Origin: Novosphingobium sp. UBA6272
Lineage (GTDB): Bacteria > Pseudomonadota > Alphaproteobacteria > Sphingomonadales > Sphingomonadaceae
Assembly: GCF_002440635.1 (NCBI RefSeq)
Contig: NZ_DJUW01000002.1
Span: forward strand, 62,001 to 126,000
Length of the DNA: 64,000 nt
Direction of reading: 5' to 3'
Shown here: piece after piece, positions 52,559 through 61,411 of the stretch
How the letters are laid out: each line of letters opens with the position of its first letter
How positions within the stretch are numbered: the stretch's first letter is position 1
Notes under the pieces: generated by a model
Database searches by the model: none
Seen by the model: only the letters and a program-made list of their open reading frames with translations
What the model was told of the DNA's origin: nothing
Translations under genes and position numbers: made by a program

Positions 52559-55084
52559 ATGGGCACGCGCAACCCCGTCCGGTCGACCCGCCTCAAGGCG
52601 GTGCTCGGTCCGACCAATACCGGCAAGACCCACTTGGCGATCGAGCGGATGTGCGCCCATTCGTCGGGCATGATCGGTTTCCCGCTGCGGCTGCTGGCGC
52701 GCGAGGTCTATGACAAGGTTTGCGCGATCAAGGGTGCCGACAAGGTCGCACTGATCACCGGTGAAGAGCGGATCGAGCCCAAGAATGCCCGCTATCTGCT
52801 ATGCACGGCCGAGGCCATGCCGGTCAGCGCCGATCTGGCCTTTGCCGCGATCGACGAGGCGCAGCTCGGCGCGGACCGCGAGCGCGGCCATATCTTTACC
52901 GACCGCCTGCTCCACGCCCGCGGCCGCGACGAAACCATGATCCTGGGTTCGGCCACGCTCGAACCGATGGTCAGGGCGCTTTTGCCCGACGCCGAAATCG
53001 TCTCGCGCCCGCGCTTTTCGACGCTCAGCCATGCCGGAGCCAGAAAGCTCAGCCGGATTCCACCGCGCAGCGCGATTGTCGCCTTCAGCGCCGAGCAGGT
53101 TTACGCAGTGGCTGAAATGCTGCGGCGCTTCCGCGGCGGGGCGGCCGTGGTGATGGGCGCGCTCTCGCCCGAGACGCGCAACCGGCAGGTAGCATTATAC
53201 CAGAATGGCGAGGTCGATTACCTCGTGGCCACCGACGCGATCGGGATGGGGCTCAACCTCGATATCGATCATGTCGCCTTCGCCGGCCTGTCGAAGTTCG
53301 ACGGGGTGCGCCAGCGGCGGCTGACGACCTCAGAAATGGCCCAGATCGCCGGGCGGGCCGGACGCCACCAGCGCGACGGGACCTTCGGCACCCTGGCCGG
53401 CAGCGGCAGCCACGATTCGGAATTCACCCCGGAAGAAGTCTACGCCATCGAGGAGCACCGCTTTCCGCCGCTGACCAAGCTGTTCTGGCGCGAGGCCGAG
53501 CCTGATTGCGCTAGCCTCTCGGCGCTGATCGCGGATCTTTCGCGCCCACCCGAGCGGCCCGAACTGGCTCCGGCTCCCGAAGCGGTCGATCTCGCCGTGC
53601 TGCGGAGGCTGGCCGAAGATCCGGAGATTGCCGCGTCGGTGCGTGGGCCGGCGCTGGTCCAGCGGTTCTGGGCGACCTGCTCGCTCCCCGATTTCCGCCA
53701 GCATGGTGCGGAGACCCACGCCCGATTCGCGGCGCGGCTGTGGCAGGACCTGCGCCACGGCCAGCTCGGCGGAGACTATGTCGCCAAGGCGATCGCCGAT
53801 CTCGACAATCCCGGCGGCGATATCGACACGCTGCAGATGCGGATCGCGGCAATCCGGACCTGGGCCTATGTCGCCCAGCGGCCAGACTGGGTGCTTGCCA
53901 AGGAGGAGATGGCCGCACGGGCCCGCGCCGTCGAGACCCGGCTGTCCGATGCATTACACGCCCGGCTGACTGAACGGTTCGTCAACCGCCGCACTTCGGT
54001 GCTGATGAAGAAACTTGGTCCCGATGCCGGACTGTTGCCGGTAACGCTGGAGGGCGACGAAGTCCGCGTCGATGGCGAACCGATCGGCCATCTTGCCGGG
54101 TTCCGTTTCCGGGTCGACCCATTGGCCCGGCTGGCCGACCGCAAGCTGCTGCTAGCCGCAGCCGAGCGCCACCTTCCCGAGCTGCGGGTACGCCGGGCCG
54201 AAGCGCTGCTGCAAAGCGGGCTCGAGGCCCTGACGCTCGAAGGCGCAAAACTGGCCTGGGAAGGCGAACCGATCGCCCGGCTTGAAGCGGGGCGCAGCGT
54301 GCTCGCGCCGCGAATTCTGCTCGATCTTGCGCTCGATATGCTGCCGGGTGAACTGAAAGGCCGCATTCTTGCAGCACTGGAAGGCTGGCTGGGCACTGCG
54401 CTTGGGGCGCTGGCTCCCCTGCGCAAGCTTGAGGTCGCCAGCGCCGAACTGGCCGGCGGGCCGGAACTGCGCGCCTTGCTGATTCGCCTGATCGAACAGG
54501 GCGGACTGCTGCCGCGGGCCGATTCGGGGCTTGAGCGGCTTGCCCCGGACCAGCGCGACCGCCTGCGCAAGCTGGGGGTGCGGGTCGGGGCGCTCGACCT
54601 GTTTGTGCCCGACATGCTGAAACCTGCGGCGCTGGCGAGCTGGCGGACGCTGTGCGCGGCGCGGGGTAGCGCCCTGCCTGCGCCGGTACCCGGCATGCCA
54701 CCGGTGGTGGCAACGCCGGGCAAGATGGCAACGCCGCCGGGCTATCGCCGGATCGGCAAGCAGGCGCTGCGGCTCGACATTGCCGAGAAGCTGCTGCGCG
54801 CGGCGCACGAAGCGCGCGTGAACGCAAAGGGCCGTCCATTCACGATCGACCCGGCGCTTGCGATCTCAACCGGTCTTGCCACGGTCAGCTATGCCCAGCT
54901 GCTCCGGCTCGCCGGGTTCAATGCCTCAGTCCCGCGGCCCTTGCGCGAGGGCGCGTTCGGCCCGCCGCAGCCGGCCAGCTGGCGCTGGCGCCCGGTGCGG
55001 CGAGAACCCTCGCCGCCCAGCCCGGCACCGCCGCCGCCAGATCCCGGCAATGCCTTTGCCGCACTGGCGACGCTGGTTCGCTGA
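52559..55084 (+). CDS. Suv3-like DEAD/DExH-box RNA helicase
   Basis: A cytoplasmic ATP-dependent RNA helicase related to mitochondrial SUV3. At 841 residues it has motif I GPTNTGKTH, motif II DEAQ (AAIDEAQLGADRERG), motif III LGSATLEPM and, in the second RecA domain, VDYLVATDAIGMGLNLDID and QIAGRAGRHQRDG. The C-terminal about 300 residues end in a Pro-rich tail. ATG 52559 starts just before motif I. The S4-domain gene overlaps its stop by one base (TGATG), hinting at linked RNA work. Confidence 0.92.
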   Translation: MGTRNPVRSTRLKAVLGPTNTGKTHLAIERMCAHSSGMIGFPLRLLAREVYDKVCAIKGADKVALITGEERIEPKNARYLLCTAEAMPVSADLAFAAIDEAQLGADRERGHIFTDRLLHARGRDETMILGSATLEPMVRALLPDAEIVSRPRFSTLSHAGARKLSRIPPRSAIVAFSAEQVYAVAEMLRRFRGGAAVVMGALSPETRNRQVALYQNGEVDYLVATDAIGMGLNLDIDHVAFAGLSKFDGVRQRRLTTSEMAQIAGRAGRHQRDGTFGTLAGSGSHDSEFTPEEVYAIEEHRFPPLTKLFWREAEPDCASLSALIADLSRPPERPELAPAPEAVDLAVLRRLAEDPEIAASVRGPALVQRFWATCSLPDFRQHGAETHARFAARLWQDLRHGQLGGDYVAKAIADLDNPGGDIDTLQMRIAAIRTWAYVAQRPDWVLAKEEMAARARAVETRLSDALHARLTERFVNRRTSVLMKKLGPDAGLLPVTLEGDEVRVDGEPIGHLAGFRFRVDPLARLADRKLLLAAAERHLPELRVRRAEALLQSGLEALTLEGAKLAWEGEPIARLEAGRSVLAPRILLDLALDMLPGELKGRILAALEGWLGTALGALAPLRKLEVASAELAGGPELRALLIRLIEQGGLLPRADSGLERLAPDQRDRLRKLGVRVGALDLFVPDMLKPAALASWRTLCAARGSALPAPVPGMPPVVATPGKMATPPGYRRIGKQALRLDIAEKLLRAAHEARVNAKGRPFTIDPALAISTGLATVSYAQLLRLAGFNASVPRPLREGAFGPPQPASWRWRPVRREPSPPSPAPPPPDPGNAFAALATLVR

Positions 55085-55377
55085 TGCGGCTCGACAAGCT
55101 GCTGTGGTTCCTGCGCCTGGCCAAGACCCGCAGCGCGGCCCAGGCGCTGGTCACTTCGGGGCATATCCGGCTCAACGGCAAGCGGGTGGATCGCACTGCC
55201 CAGTCCGTTTCCAGCGGCGACGTGCTGGTCTTGCCCCTGCCCCGCGGGGTCACTGTGATCGAGCTGATCACCCTGCCGGACCGGCGCGGACCGCCCGCAG
55301 AAGCGCAAGGGTGTTATCGCGTGCTTGACGCGGCGGGCGGAAATCCCATAGCAGCAGGCAACAACAACGCACCTTAG
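55084..55377 (+). CDS. hslR: S4-domain RNA-binding protein (Hsp15 type)
   Basis: A 97-residue S4-domain protein: MRLDKLLWFLRLAKTRSAAQALVTSGHIRLNGKRV fits the alpha-L RNA-binding fold of Hsp15, which binds 50S subunits carrying stalled peptidyl-tRNA. It is coupled to the helicase and precedes fdxA by 14 bases. The gene order helicase-S4-fdxA-carD is typical of sphingomonads as I recall it. Confidence 0.88.
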   Translation: MRLDKLLWFLRLAKTRSAAQALVTSGHIRLNGKRVDRTAQSVSSGDVLVLPLPRGVTVIELITLPDRRGPPAEAQGCYRVLDAAGGNPIAAGNNNAP

Positions 55378-55391
55378 GGGACCAAGCCGCC

Positions 55392-55730
55392 ATGACCTAT
55401 GTCGTCACCGATGCCTGCATCAAGTGCAAGTACACCGACTGCGTCGAGGTCTGCCCGGTCGATTGCTTCTATGAGGGCGAGAACATGCTGGTGATCAATC
55501 CCAGCGAATGCATCGATTGCGGCGTTTGCGAGCCGGAATGCCCGGCCGAAGCAATCCTGCCCGATACCGAAAGCGGCCTGGAATCCTGGCTTGAGCTCAA
55601 CGCCAAGTTCTCCGCCGAATGGCCCAACATCACCCAGAAGAAGGATCCGCCGGCCGACGCCGACGACCACAAGGGCGAAGAAGGCAAGTACGACAAGTTT
55701 TTCTCGGCCGAGCCTGGCCAGGGCGACTGA
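55392..55730 (+). CDS. fdxA: 7Fe ferredoxin (FdxA)
   Basis: A 112-residue [3Fe-4S][4Fe-4S] ferredoxin. Cys pattern: CIKCKYTDCVEVCPVDC near the N-terminus (with one non-Cys in the first cluster, giving 3Fe) and CIDCGVCEPECPAEA for the second. ESGLESWLELNAKFSAEWPNIT is the conserved following helix. The acidic C-terminal extension (ADDHKGEEGKYDKFF) is a common FdxA feature. Electron partner unknown. Confidence 0.95.
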   Translation: MTYVVTDACIKCKYTDCVEVCPVDCFYEGENMLVINPSECIDCGVCEPECPAEAILPDTESGLESWLELNAKFSAEWPNITQKKDPPADADDHKGEEGKYDKFFSAEPGQGD

Positions 55731-55806
55731 GCGCACGGCGGGCGCCCGCCCGCAGCTGTCCAGCACTGAAACAAGTGTCCTGAGAACGTTTCGATTCTCG
55801 GGACTG

Positions 55807-55908
55807 GCAATTATGTTACCGTTGTGTTATATAATAGCACGACTGCAGCGGGCTTTTGCCTGCAAGACAGCCAGTTTCAGGAAAGGCGGGATGCACATAG
55901 GCGGTTGA
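55807..55908 (+). promoter_or_regulatory. carD promoter candidate and leader micro-ORF
   Basis: A perfect -10, TATAAT (55830-55835), lies about 180 bases before carD; at 17 bases upstream the -35 region (GCAATT) is poor. In the leader, ATG 55891 begins a five-codon frame (Met-His-Ile-Gly-Gly, stop 55906-55908) directly behind AGGAAAGGCGGG, an excellent ribosome site. No terminator separates this from fdxA, so carD may have both a readthrough and its own transcript. The rest of 55731-56009 shows nothing. Confidence 0.45.
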
Positions 55909-56009
55909 TGGAAGCATCGGGCCGGGACCAGTCCCATCGCCCCGGCTTCTCCAGCTGTCCCTGATTGCAGGCGCAAATGCGCAATCCCGTGAACAAGAAG
56001 GACGGTTGC

Positions 56010-56546
56010 ATGGTGGCCAAGGCCCACGCTTTCGATGTTGGTGACTACGTTGTCTATCCCAAGCACGGGGTTGGCCGGGTGATTGAACTGCAGGAGCAGG
56101 AAATCGCCGGGATGACGCTCGAGCTTTATGTGCTGCGCTTCGAAAAGGAACGCATGACCCTGCGGGTCCCGACCAACAAGGTCGAAGCGATCGGCATGCG
56201 CAAGTTGTCCAGCGACAAGACCCTGCGCGAAGCGCTCGATACGCTGAAGGGCAAGCCCAAGGTCAAGCGCACCATGTGGTCGCGCCGCGCCCAGGAATAC
56301 GAAGCCAAGATCAATTCGGGCGACCTGGTTTCGATCGCTGAAGTGACCCGCGACCTGTTCCGCGCCGATGACCAGCCGGAACAGTCCTATTCCGAACGGC
56401 AGATCTTCGAAGCCGCCTCTTCGCGCCTGGCGCGCGAACTGGCCGCGATGGAAAAGACCGACGAACCCGCCGCGCTCAAGAAAATCCTCGCGATTCTCAA
56501 CGAGTACGCGCCCAAGTATTACGCGGAAGCCGCCGCGACCGTCTGA
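56010..56546 (+). CDS. carD: CarD-family transcriptional regulator
   Basis: Binds the RNA polymerase beta subunit and stabilises open promoter complexes. The 178 residues have the RNAP-interacting Tudor-like N-terminus (HAFDVGDYVVYPKHGVGRVIELQ) and a helical C-terminal DNA-binding domain (VKRTMWSRRAQEYEAKINSGD). ATG 56010 is chosen over 55977 for its AAGGACGG ribosome site and direct lead into the conserved domain. A strong terminator follows. Confidence 0.93.
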   Translation: MVAKAHAFDVGDYVVYPKHGVGRVIELQEQEIAGMTLELYVLRFEKERMTLRVPTNKVEAIGMRKLSSDKTLREALDTLKGKPKVKRTMWSRRAQEYEAKINSGDLVSIAEVTRDLFRADDQPEQSYSERQIFEAASSRLARELAAMEKTDEPAALKKILAILNEYAPKYYAEAAATV

Positions 56547-56566
56547 TCCGGCAGCTCGGCAATACG

Positions 56567-56599
56567 AAAAGGGCCGTCCCCAGGGGGCGGCCTTTTTTG
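56567..56599 (+). terminator. Intrinsic terminator after carD
   Basis: The stem AAGGGCCGTCCCC / GGGGGCGGCCTTTTTT with a short AGG-type loop and a T6 tail sits 20 bases past the carD stop. Confidence 0.88.
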
Positions 56600-56662
56600 T
56601 TTGGGCCCTTGAATGCGCCGACTTGCTGTATTATGTCTCCAACACACATTGGGAGAATCGCC

Positions 56663-57478
56663 ATGAGAATCAGGTTCGGCAATTTCGCCAAGGCGCTCGG
56701 TCCGGTTATCGCCATTGCCCTGGCGGCCGGCGTCGCGGGCTGCGACGGCAAGGTTTCGATCAACGGGGACGAGGGCAAGCCGCTTGCCGAACTCGACATG
56801 TCGGGCAAGGCCCCGGACGAGCTGGTCCTGGCCGGCCCGGACGAGATCCGCGTCACCACCGGTGACAAGCTGGCGATTTCGGTCGAGGGTGATCCCGAGG
56901 TCAAGGACCAGATCCGCTTCAGTCTGAAGGATGGCAGCCTGGCGATTCACCGCAAGGACAAGGCCTTCGGTTCGGGTGACAAGGTCGCGATCGTCAATGT
57001 CACCATGCCCGCTCCCCGCGAAGTGGTAATGGCCGGATCGGGCAAGATCACCACTGCCCAGCTGGCCAGCAAGGCCGAGGTGACCGTGGCCGGATCGGGC
57101 ACGATCGAGACCGGCTCGGTTTCGGGCGAATCACTTGATGTGACGATCGCGGGTTCGGGCAATTTCCGCGCAGCCGGGAATGTGAAGACGCTCGACATGA
57201 CCATCGCCGGCAGCGGCTCGGCGCAGATGGACGCGCTTAAGGTCGACAAGGCGGATATCTCGATCGCCGGATCGGGCAGCACCACCTTTGCTTCAGACGG
57301 CGAGGTCGAGGCCAGCATCATGGGCTCGGGCAATGTTACCGTGAAGGGCCGCGCGCGCTGCACGGTCAGCTCGATGGGTTCAGGCAAGTTGGTCTGCGAA
57401 ACTCCGGTCCAGCAGAAGCAGGATGACAAGCCGGAGCCGCCCAAGGCCTTGGAGCCGCCAGAGCCTCCAAAGCCCTGA
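56663..57478 (+). CDS. GIN-domain (DUF2807) lipoprotein
   Basis: A 271-residue lipoprotein with signal ending in lipobox VAGC. The mature part is a beta-helix-like DUF2807 (head GIN) domain. Its repeats end in (A/M)GSG: VMAGSGKI, VTVAGSGTI, VTIAGSGNF, TIAGSGSA, SIAGSGST and SIMGSGNV. A Pro-rich tail (PEPPKALEPPEPPKP) may span the wall. ATG 56663 has GGGAGA upstream. Function unknown; the fold suggests adhesion or scaffolding. Confidence 0.88.
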   Translation: MRIRFGNFAKALGPVIAIALAAGVAGCDGKVSINGDEGKPLAELDMSGKAPDELVLAGPDEIRVTTGDKLAISVEGDPEVKDQIRFSLKDGSLAIHRKDKAFGSGDKVAIVNVTMPAPREVVMAGSGKITTAQLASKAEVTVAGSGTIETGSVSGESLDVTIAGSGNFRAAGNVKTLDMTIAGSGSAQMDALKVDKADISIAGSGSTTFASDGEVEASIMGSGNVTVKGRARCTVSSMGSGKLVCETPVQQKQDDKPEPPKALEPPEPPKP

Positions 57479-57534
57479 AGCGCGCTTCAAACGCGGTGAA
57501 CCGTTCACGCGGTTAAGGCGGATGCAATCGGCCA

Positions 57535-57565
57535 GCTCCCACAGAGGCGCAAAGCCCGTGGGAGC
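57535..57565 (+). promoter_or_regulatory. Hairpin covering the ribosome site of the small lipoprotein gene
   Basis: GCTCCCAC (57535-57542) and GTGGGAGC (57558-57565) are perfect inverted eight-base arms. The right arm is the only Shine-Dalgarno-like sequence (GGGAG) for ATG 57571, so folding would hide it. A separate palindrome, GTGAACCGTTCAC (57496-57508), follows the upstream gene. Confidence 0.5.
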
Positions 57566-57570
57566 AACCG

Positions 57571-57894
57571 ATGCGCCGCCTCTTCCTTTTGTTGCTGATG
57601 CCGCTGACCCTCGGCGGCTGCGTCGCGCGAACACTGGTCAATGTCGCGACCGCCCCGGTTCGGGTTGCCAGCAAGGGCATCGATCTCGCCACCACCAGCC
57701 AGGCCGAAGCCGACCAGAAACGCGGACGTGAACTGCGCAAGCTGGAAGAGCGCTATGGCAAGCTGGAGCGCAATTGGCGCAAGGCTGATCGCCACTGCAG
57801 CGAAGGAAATTCCGACGCATGTCTGGAACGCGACACGATCGCCGCCGAGATGGACCAGATCAGGCCCATGCTACCCGCGCCCGTTCCCGATTGA
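57571..57894 (+). CDS. Small lipoprotein with coiled-coil part
   Basis: A 107-residue lipoprotein; signal peptide with lipobox LGGC. The mature part has a short linker (TLVNVATAPVRVASKGIDL) and a charged helix (EADQKRGRELRKLEERYGKLERNWRKADRHC) with two further Cys (DRHC, DAC) that may form a disulfide. I cannot name the family with certainty. Its stop abuts the converging Sua5 stop with no gap. Confidence 0.75.
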   Translation: MRRLFLLLLMPLTLGGCVARTLVNVATAPVRVASKGIDLATTSQAEADQKRGRELRKLEERYGKLERNWRKADRHCSEGNSDACLERDTIAAEMDQIRPMLPAPVPD

Positions 57895-58833
57895 TCAGGC
57901 TGCGGCGCGGAGCAAGCGGTCGTTGATCGCCGCGCCGATCCCCTTGCCTGGCACCGGCGCGATGGCAATGCGCGGCGCGCTGGCGGCCTGACCGGCGTGC
58001 AGGCATTCGTAAAGCCGCGCCGCAGCCTCCGCCAGATCTCCGCTCGCCGACAGGGTTACCTGGCCAGCAACAGCTCCGAACCCGATCAGGAACTCGTCGC
58101 CCTCTGCCCAAAGAGCATTCAGCCGCACCGGTTTTCCCGGCGAATAATGACTGGCAAGCTGGCCCGGGGCTTCGATCCGCCCTTGCGCCGTGGCGTCAAG
58201 CGGGGGGCCGATCAGCGCCGCGATTTCGTCTCCGGTAATCGGTCCGGGGCGCAGCACCTGCCAGCCCTCGCCGCGTAGTGCGACAATCGTGCTCTCGATT
58301 CCGGCGGTGCAGGCTCCACCATCGAGCACCAGATCGACCCGGTCGCCCAGCGAGGCGGCAACGTGTTCGGCACGGGTCGGGCTGACCCCGCCCGAACGGT
58401 TGGCCGAAGGTGCCGCCAGCGCCAAGCCGCTTTCCGCCAGAACTGCGCGCATCACCGGATGGGCCGGGCAGCGCAACGCAATGGTCGATAGACCCGCGGT
58501 CACCGCCGGAGCGATTCGCGCCGTGGGCTTGAGCGGCAAGACCATGGTCAGCGGACCGGGCCAGAACCGCGCGGCCAACATGCGCGCGCGATCGTCCAGT
58601 TCGGCGATTTCCTCCGCCGCAGCCAGATCGGGCACGTGGACGATTAGCGGATTGAAATCGGGCCGGCCCTTGGCGCGGTATATTGCCGCTACGGTCGCCG
58701 CGCTGTCCGCCCTGGCCGCCAGCCCATAGACCGTCTCGGTCGGCACCGCGACCAGCCCGCCGGCGCGCAGCACTTCGGCCGCGGCGGCTATTCCCGCAGC
58801 ATCGCCTGACCTGATCTGCACCTTGCCCGTCAT
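57895..58833 (-). CDS. tsaC: Threonylcarbamoyl-AMP synthase (Sua5 type)
   Basis: Makes threonylcarbamoyl-AMP for the t6A37 modification of ANN-decoding tRNAs. At 312 residues it is the longer Sua5 form: YrdC domain (1-200) with LVAVPTETVYGLAARADS and the KxR motif in YRAKGRPDFNPLIVH, then a C-terminal Sua5 domain behind the linker QLASHYSPGKPVRL, which is diagnostic. It is divergent from the acyl-CoA dehydrogenase gene by 48 bases. Confidence 0.95.
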   Translation of the reverse strand: MTGKVQIRSGDAAGIAAAAEVLRAGGLVAVPTETVYGLAARADSAATVAAIYRAKGRPDFNPLIVHVPDLAAAEEIAELDDRARMLAARFWPGPLTMVLPLKPTARIAPAVTAGLSTIALRCPAHPVMRAVLAESGLALAAPSANRSGGVSPTRAEHVAASLGDRVDLVLDGGACTAGIESTIVALRGEGWQVLRPGPITGDEIAALIGPPLDATAQGRIEAPGQLASHYSPGKPVRLNALWAEGDEFLIGFGAVAGQVTLSASGDLAEAAARLYECLHAGQAASAPRIAIAPVPGKGIGAAINDRLLRAAA

Positions 58834-58881
58834 GCGCTCCCGCTATAGGCGGTTGGCGATAAAGCCAAGGGAAAGCGCGCC

Positions 58882-60591
58882 ATGGATTACACCGCCCCCA
58901 CCGCCGATCAGGTTCTGGCGATCCGGGTCAATGCCGGAATCGAGGAACTGGCCGGGCACGACCGTTTCGCCGCCGCCAGCGCCGACATGGTCGAAGCGAT
59001 CGTCGAAGGGATCGGGCAATTCGCCGCTGGAGAATTCGCGCCGCTCAACCGCAAGGGCGATCTCGAAGGGGCCAGGCTCGCCAACGGCACGGTCAGCCTG
59101 CCGCAGGGCTTTGCCGAAGCCTATCAGGCCTATGTCGAGCAAGGCTGGAACACCATTTCCGGTCCGGTCGAGCATGGCGGGCAAGGCCTGCCGTTCACCC
59201 TCGCCGCCAATGTCCTTGAAAACCTCGGCGCGGCGAACATGGCCTTTTCGCTGTTGCCGATGCTGACCGTTGGGGCGATCGAATCGCTGCACCACCACGG
59301 CAGCGATGCGCAGAAGGCGACCTATCTGGCCAAGCTGATCAGCGGCGAATGGTCGGGCACGATGAACCTGACCGAACCCCAGGCCGGCTCCGATGTCGGC
59401 GCGCTGCGGACCACCGCGACACCGCGCGGCGATGGGACCTGGCTGATCAAGGGCACCAAGATCTTCATCACCTGGGGCGAGCACGATCTGGCCCGCAACG
59501 TGATCCACCTGGTTCTGGCCCGCACCCCGGGCGCGCCTGCGGGCAGCCGGGGGATCAGCCTGTTCGTGGTGCCCAAGTACCACGTGAACGGCGATGGTTC
59601 GCTGGGCGGTCGCAACGATCTGCGTTGCGCCGGGCTGGAACACAAGCTGGGGATCATGGCCAGTCCGACCTGCGTGATGAGCTTTGGCGATAACGATCAA
59701 TGCATCGGCGAACTGGTCGGGCATGAGAACGAGGGCCTCAAGGCCATGTTCACAATGATGAACTCGGCCCGGATCAATGTCGGCAACCAGGGCGTGCAGA
59801 TTGCCGAACGGGCGCTGCAGGCGGCCCGCTATTATGCCCGTGAGCGAGTCCAGTCGGCCCGCGCCGGATCGCTCGACAAGAACCCGGTGGCAATCATCGA
59901 ACATCCCGATGTGCGGCGGATGCTGCTGCGGATGCGCGCGCTGACCGAAGGGGCCCGAGCCCTGCTCTATTACACCGCCGGCATGGTCGATCGCGGCGCA
60001 CTGGGCATCGCAGGCGCACAGCAACGCGCCGATTGCCTGGTGCCGCTGATCAAGGCCTGGGGCACTGACGTCGGCTGCGAAGTGGCCAGCCTGGGGGTGC
60101 AGATCCACGGCGGGATGGGCTTTGTCGAGGAAACCGGCGCCGCCCAGCATTACCGCGATGCCCGGATTGCGCCGATCTATGAAGGCACCAACGGGATCCA
60201 GGCGGCGGATCTGGTCACCCGCAAGCTGGGCTATGAGCAAGGCGGCGTCCTCGCCGCGCTGTTCGCCGATGTTATCGCCGATAGCGCCGATGCGCCGCAG
60301 CTGCGCGCGCTGGCCGAGGATTGCCGCGACGTGGCGACGTGGATGGCGGGCAGTGCCAGCCTGGACGACAAGCTGGCCGGATCTGTGCCGTTCTGCACCA
60401 TGGCCGCGATGGCAGTCGCCGGATGGCAGCTGCAGCGCCAGGCCCGCGACGGGGCCGGCGGCGCAGCCAAGACCGTGGTTGCTCGCTATTTTGCCGAACA
60501 TCTCGCCCCCGAAGCGCGCGGGCTCAAAGTCGCAGCCATGGCCGGGGCAGACCTGCTCTATGCCCTCGATGCCGAGGCGCTGGCCGGATGA
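58882..60591 (+). CDS. Acyl-CoA dehydrogenase with C-terminal extension (DmdC-like)
   Basis: An FAD flavoenzyme oxidising an acyl-CoA; electrons probably go to the ETF encoded at 7755-9438. At 569 residues it belongs to the long subgroup that includes 3-methylmercaptopropionyl-CoA dehydrogenases. Blocks: TMNLTEPQAGSDVGALRTTA (flavin/substrate), KGTKIFITWGEHDL, GVQIHGGMGFVEETGAAQHYRDARI and the catalytic Glu in APIYEGTNGIQAADLV. The true substrate is unknown. The DUF815 gene overlaps its stop (ATGA). Confidence 0.93.
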   Translation: MDYTAPTADQVLAIRVNAGIEELAGHDRFAAASADMVEAIVEGIGQFAAGEFAPLNRKGDLEGARLANGTVSLPQGFAEAYQAYVEQGWNTISGPVEHGGQGLPFTLAANVLENLGAANMAFSLLPMLTVGAIESLHHHGSDAQKATYLAKLISGEWSGTMNLTEPQAGSDVGALRTTATPRGDGTWLIKGTKIFITWGEHDLARNVIHLVLARTPGAPAGSRGISLFVVPKYHVNGDGSLGGRNDLRCAGLEHKLGIMASPTCVMSFGDNDQCIGELVGHENEGLKAMFTMMNSARINVGNQGVQIAERALQAARYYARERVQSARAGSLDKNPVAIIEHPDVRRMLLRMRALTEGARALLYYTAGMVDRGALGIAGAQQRADCLVPLIKAWGTDVGCEVASLGVQIHGGMGFVEETGAAQHYRDARIAPIYEGTNGIQAADLVTRKLGYEQGGVLAALFADVIADSADAPQLRALAEDCRDVATWMAGSASLDDKLAGSVPFCTMAAMAVAGWQLQRQARDGAGGAAKTVVARYFAEHLAPEARGLKVAAMAGADLLYALDAEALAG

Positions 60592-61409
60592 GCGACCAGG
60601 GCGAACCCTTGGCGAGGATCGCCGCCGCGTTGGAGCGGATGGCCCCCGGAGGTCCCGGTCTGACCGACTGGGATGCGGCCCCGGCCTATGTCTGGCACGG
60701 CACTGCCCGGCCAGTCACGACGCTGAGTGCCCCGCCGCTGGCGCTGCTGCAGGGTATCGACCCACAGAAGCAGGCCGTGGTCGACAATGTCGCGCGGCTC
60801 GCTGCCGGCCATGCTGCGCATGACATGCTGCTGTGGGGATCGCGCGGGATGGGCAAGTCGGCGCTGCTCCGCGCCGCAGTACTGGCCGCACAGCAGCAAG
60901 GCGGAAGGGTCGCGCTGATCCAGGTTGCCCCCGAAGCGCTGGCTTCGCTGAGTGAACTGTTCGGCGAACTCGGCCAGCAGGAACGCCGCTTCCTCGTCTT
61001 CATCGACGACCTCGGCTTCGAAGAGCATGACAGCGCCGGGCCGCGCGCGCTGCGATCGTGGCTGGAGGGCGGGATCGATGCGCGCCCTGCCAATGTCCGG
61101 ATCGCCGTGACCAGCAATCGCCGCGCGATCGTGCCCCGGCATCTCTCCGAACAGGACGATCCGATCAACCCGCGCGACGCGGTCGATGATCGGTTGGCGC
61201 TGGCCGACCGCTTTGGTCTGTCGATCGGGTTTCACAATTGCAGCCAGGACGATTACCTGGCGATCGTTGGCGGCTATTGCGCTGAATATGGCCTCGACTG
61301 GGACCACGGCGCGGCGCTGGAATGGTCCAAACGCCGCGGCGCGCGGTCGGGCCGGGTCGCCTGGCAGTTCGTTACCGAGCTGGCCGGACGCGCCGGAAAG
61401 AACCTCTGA
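60588..61409 (+). CDS. DUF815 family AAA+ ATPase
   Basis: A 273-residue P-loop protein: Walker A in LLWGSRGMGKSALLRA, Walker B FLVFIDDLGFEE, sensor-1-like IAVTSNRRAIVPRH. The family is annotated ATP-binding and uncharacterised. ATG 60588 overlaps the dehydrogenase stop, so it is coupled to it; relation unknown. It faces the sorbosone-dehydrogenase-like gene with a two-base gap. Confidence 0.92.
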   Translation: MSDQGEPLARIAAALERMAPGGPGLTDWDAAPAYVWHGTARPVTTLSAPPLALLQGIDPQKQAVVDNVARLAAGHAAHDMLLWGSRGMGKSALLRAAVLAAQQQGGRVALIQVAPEALASLSELFGELGQQERRFLVFIDDLGFEEHDSAGPRALRSWLEGGIDARPANVRIAVTSNRRAIVPRHLSEQDDPINPRDAVDDRLALADRFGLSIGFHNCSQDDYLAIVGGYCAEYGLDWDHGAALEWSKRRGARSGRVAWQFVTELAGRAGKNL

Positions 61410-61411
61410 CC

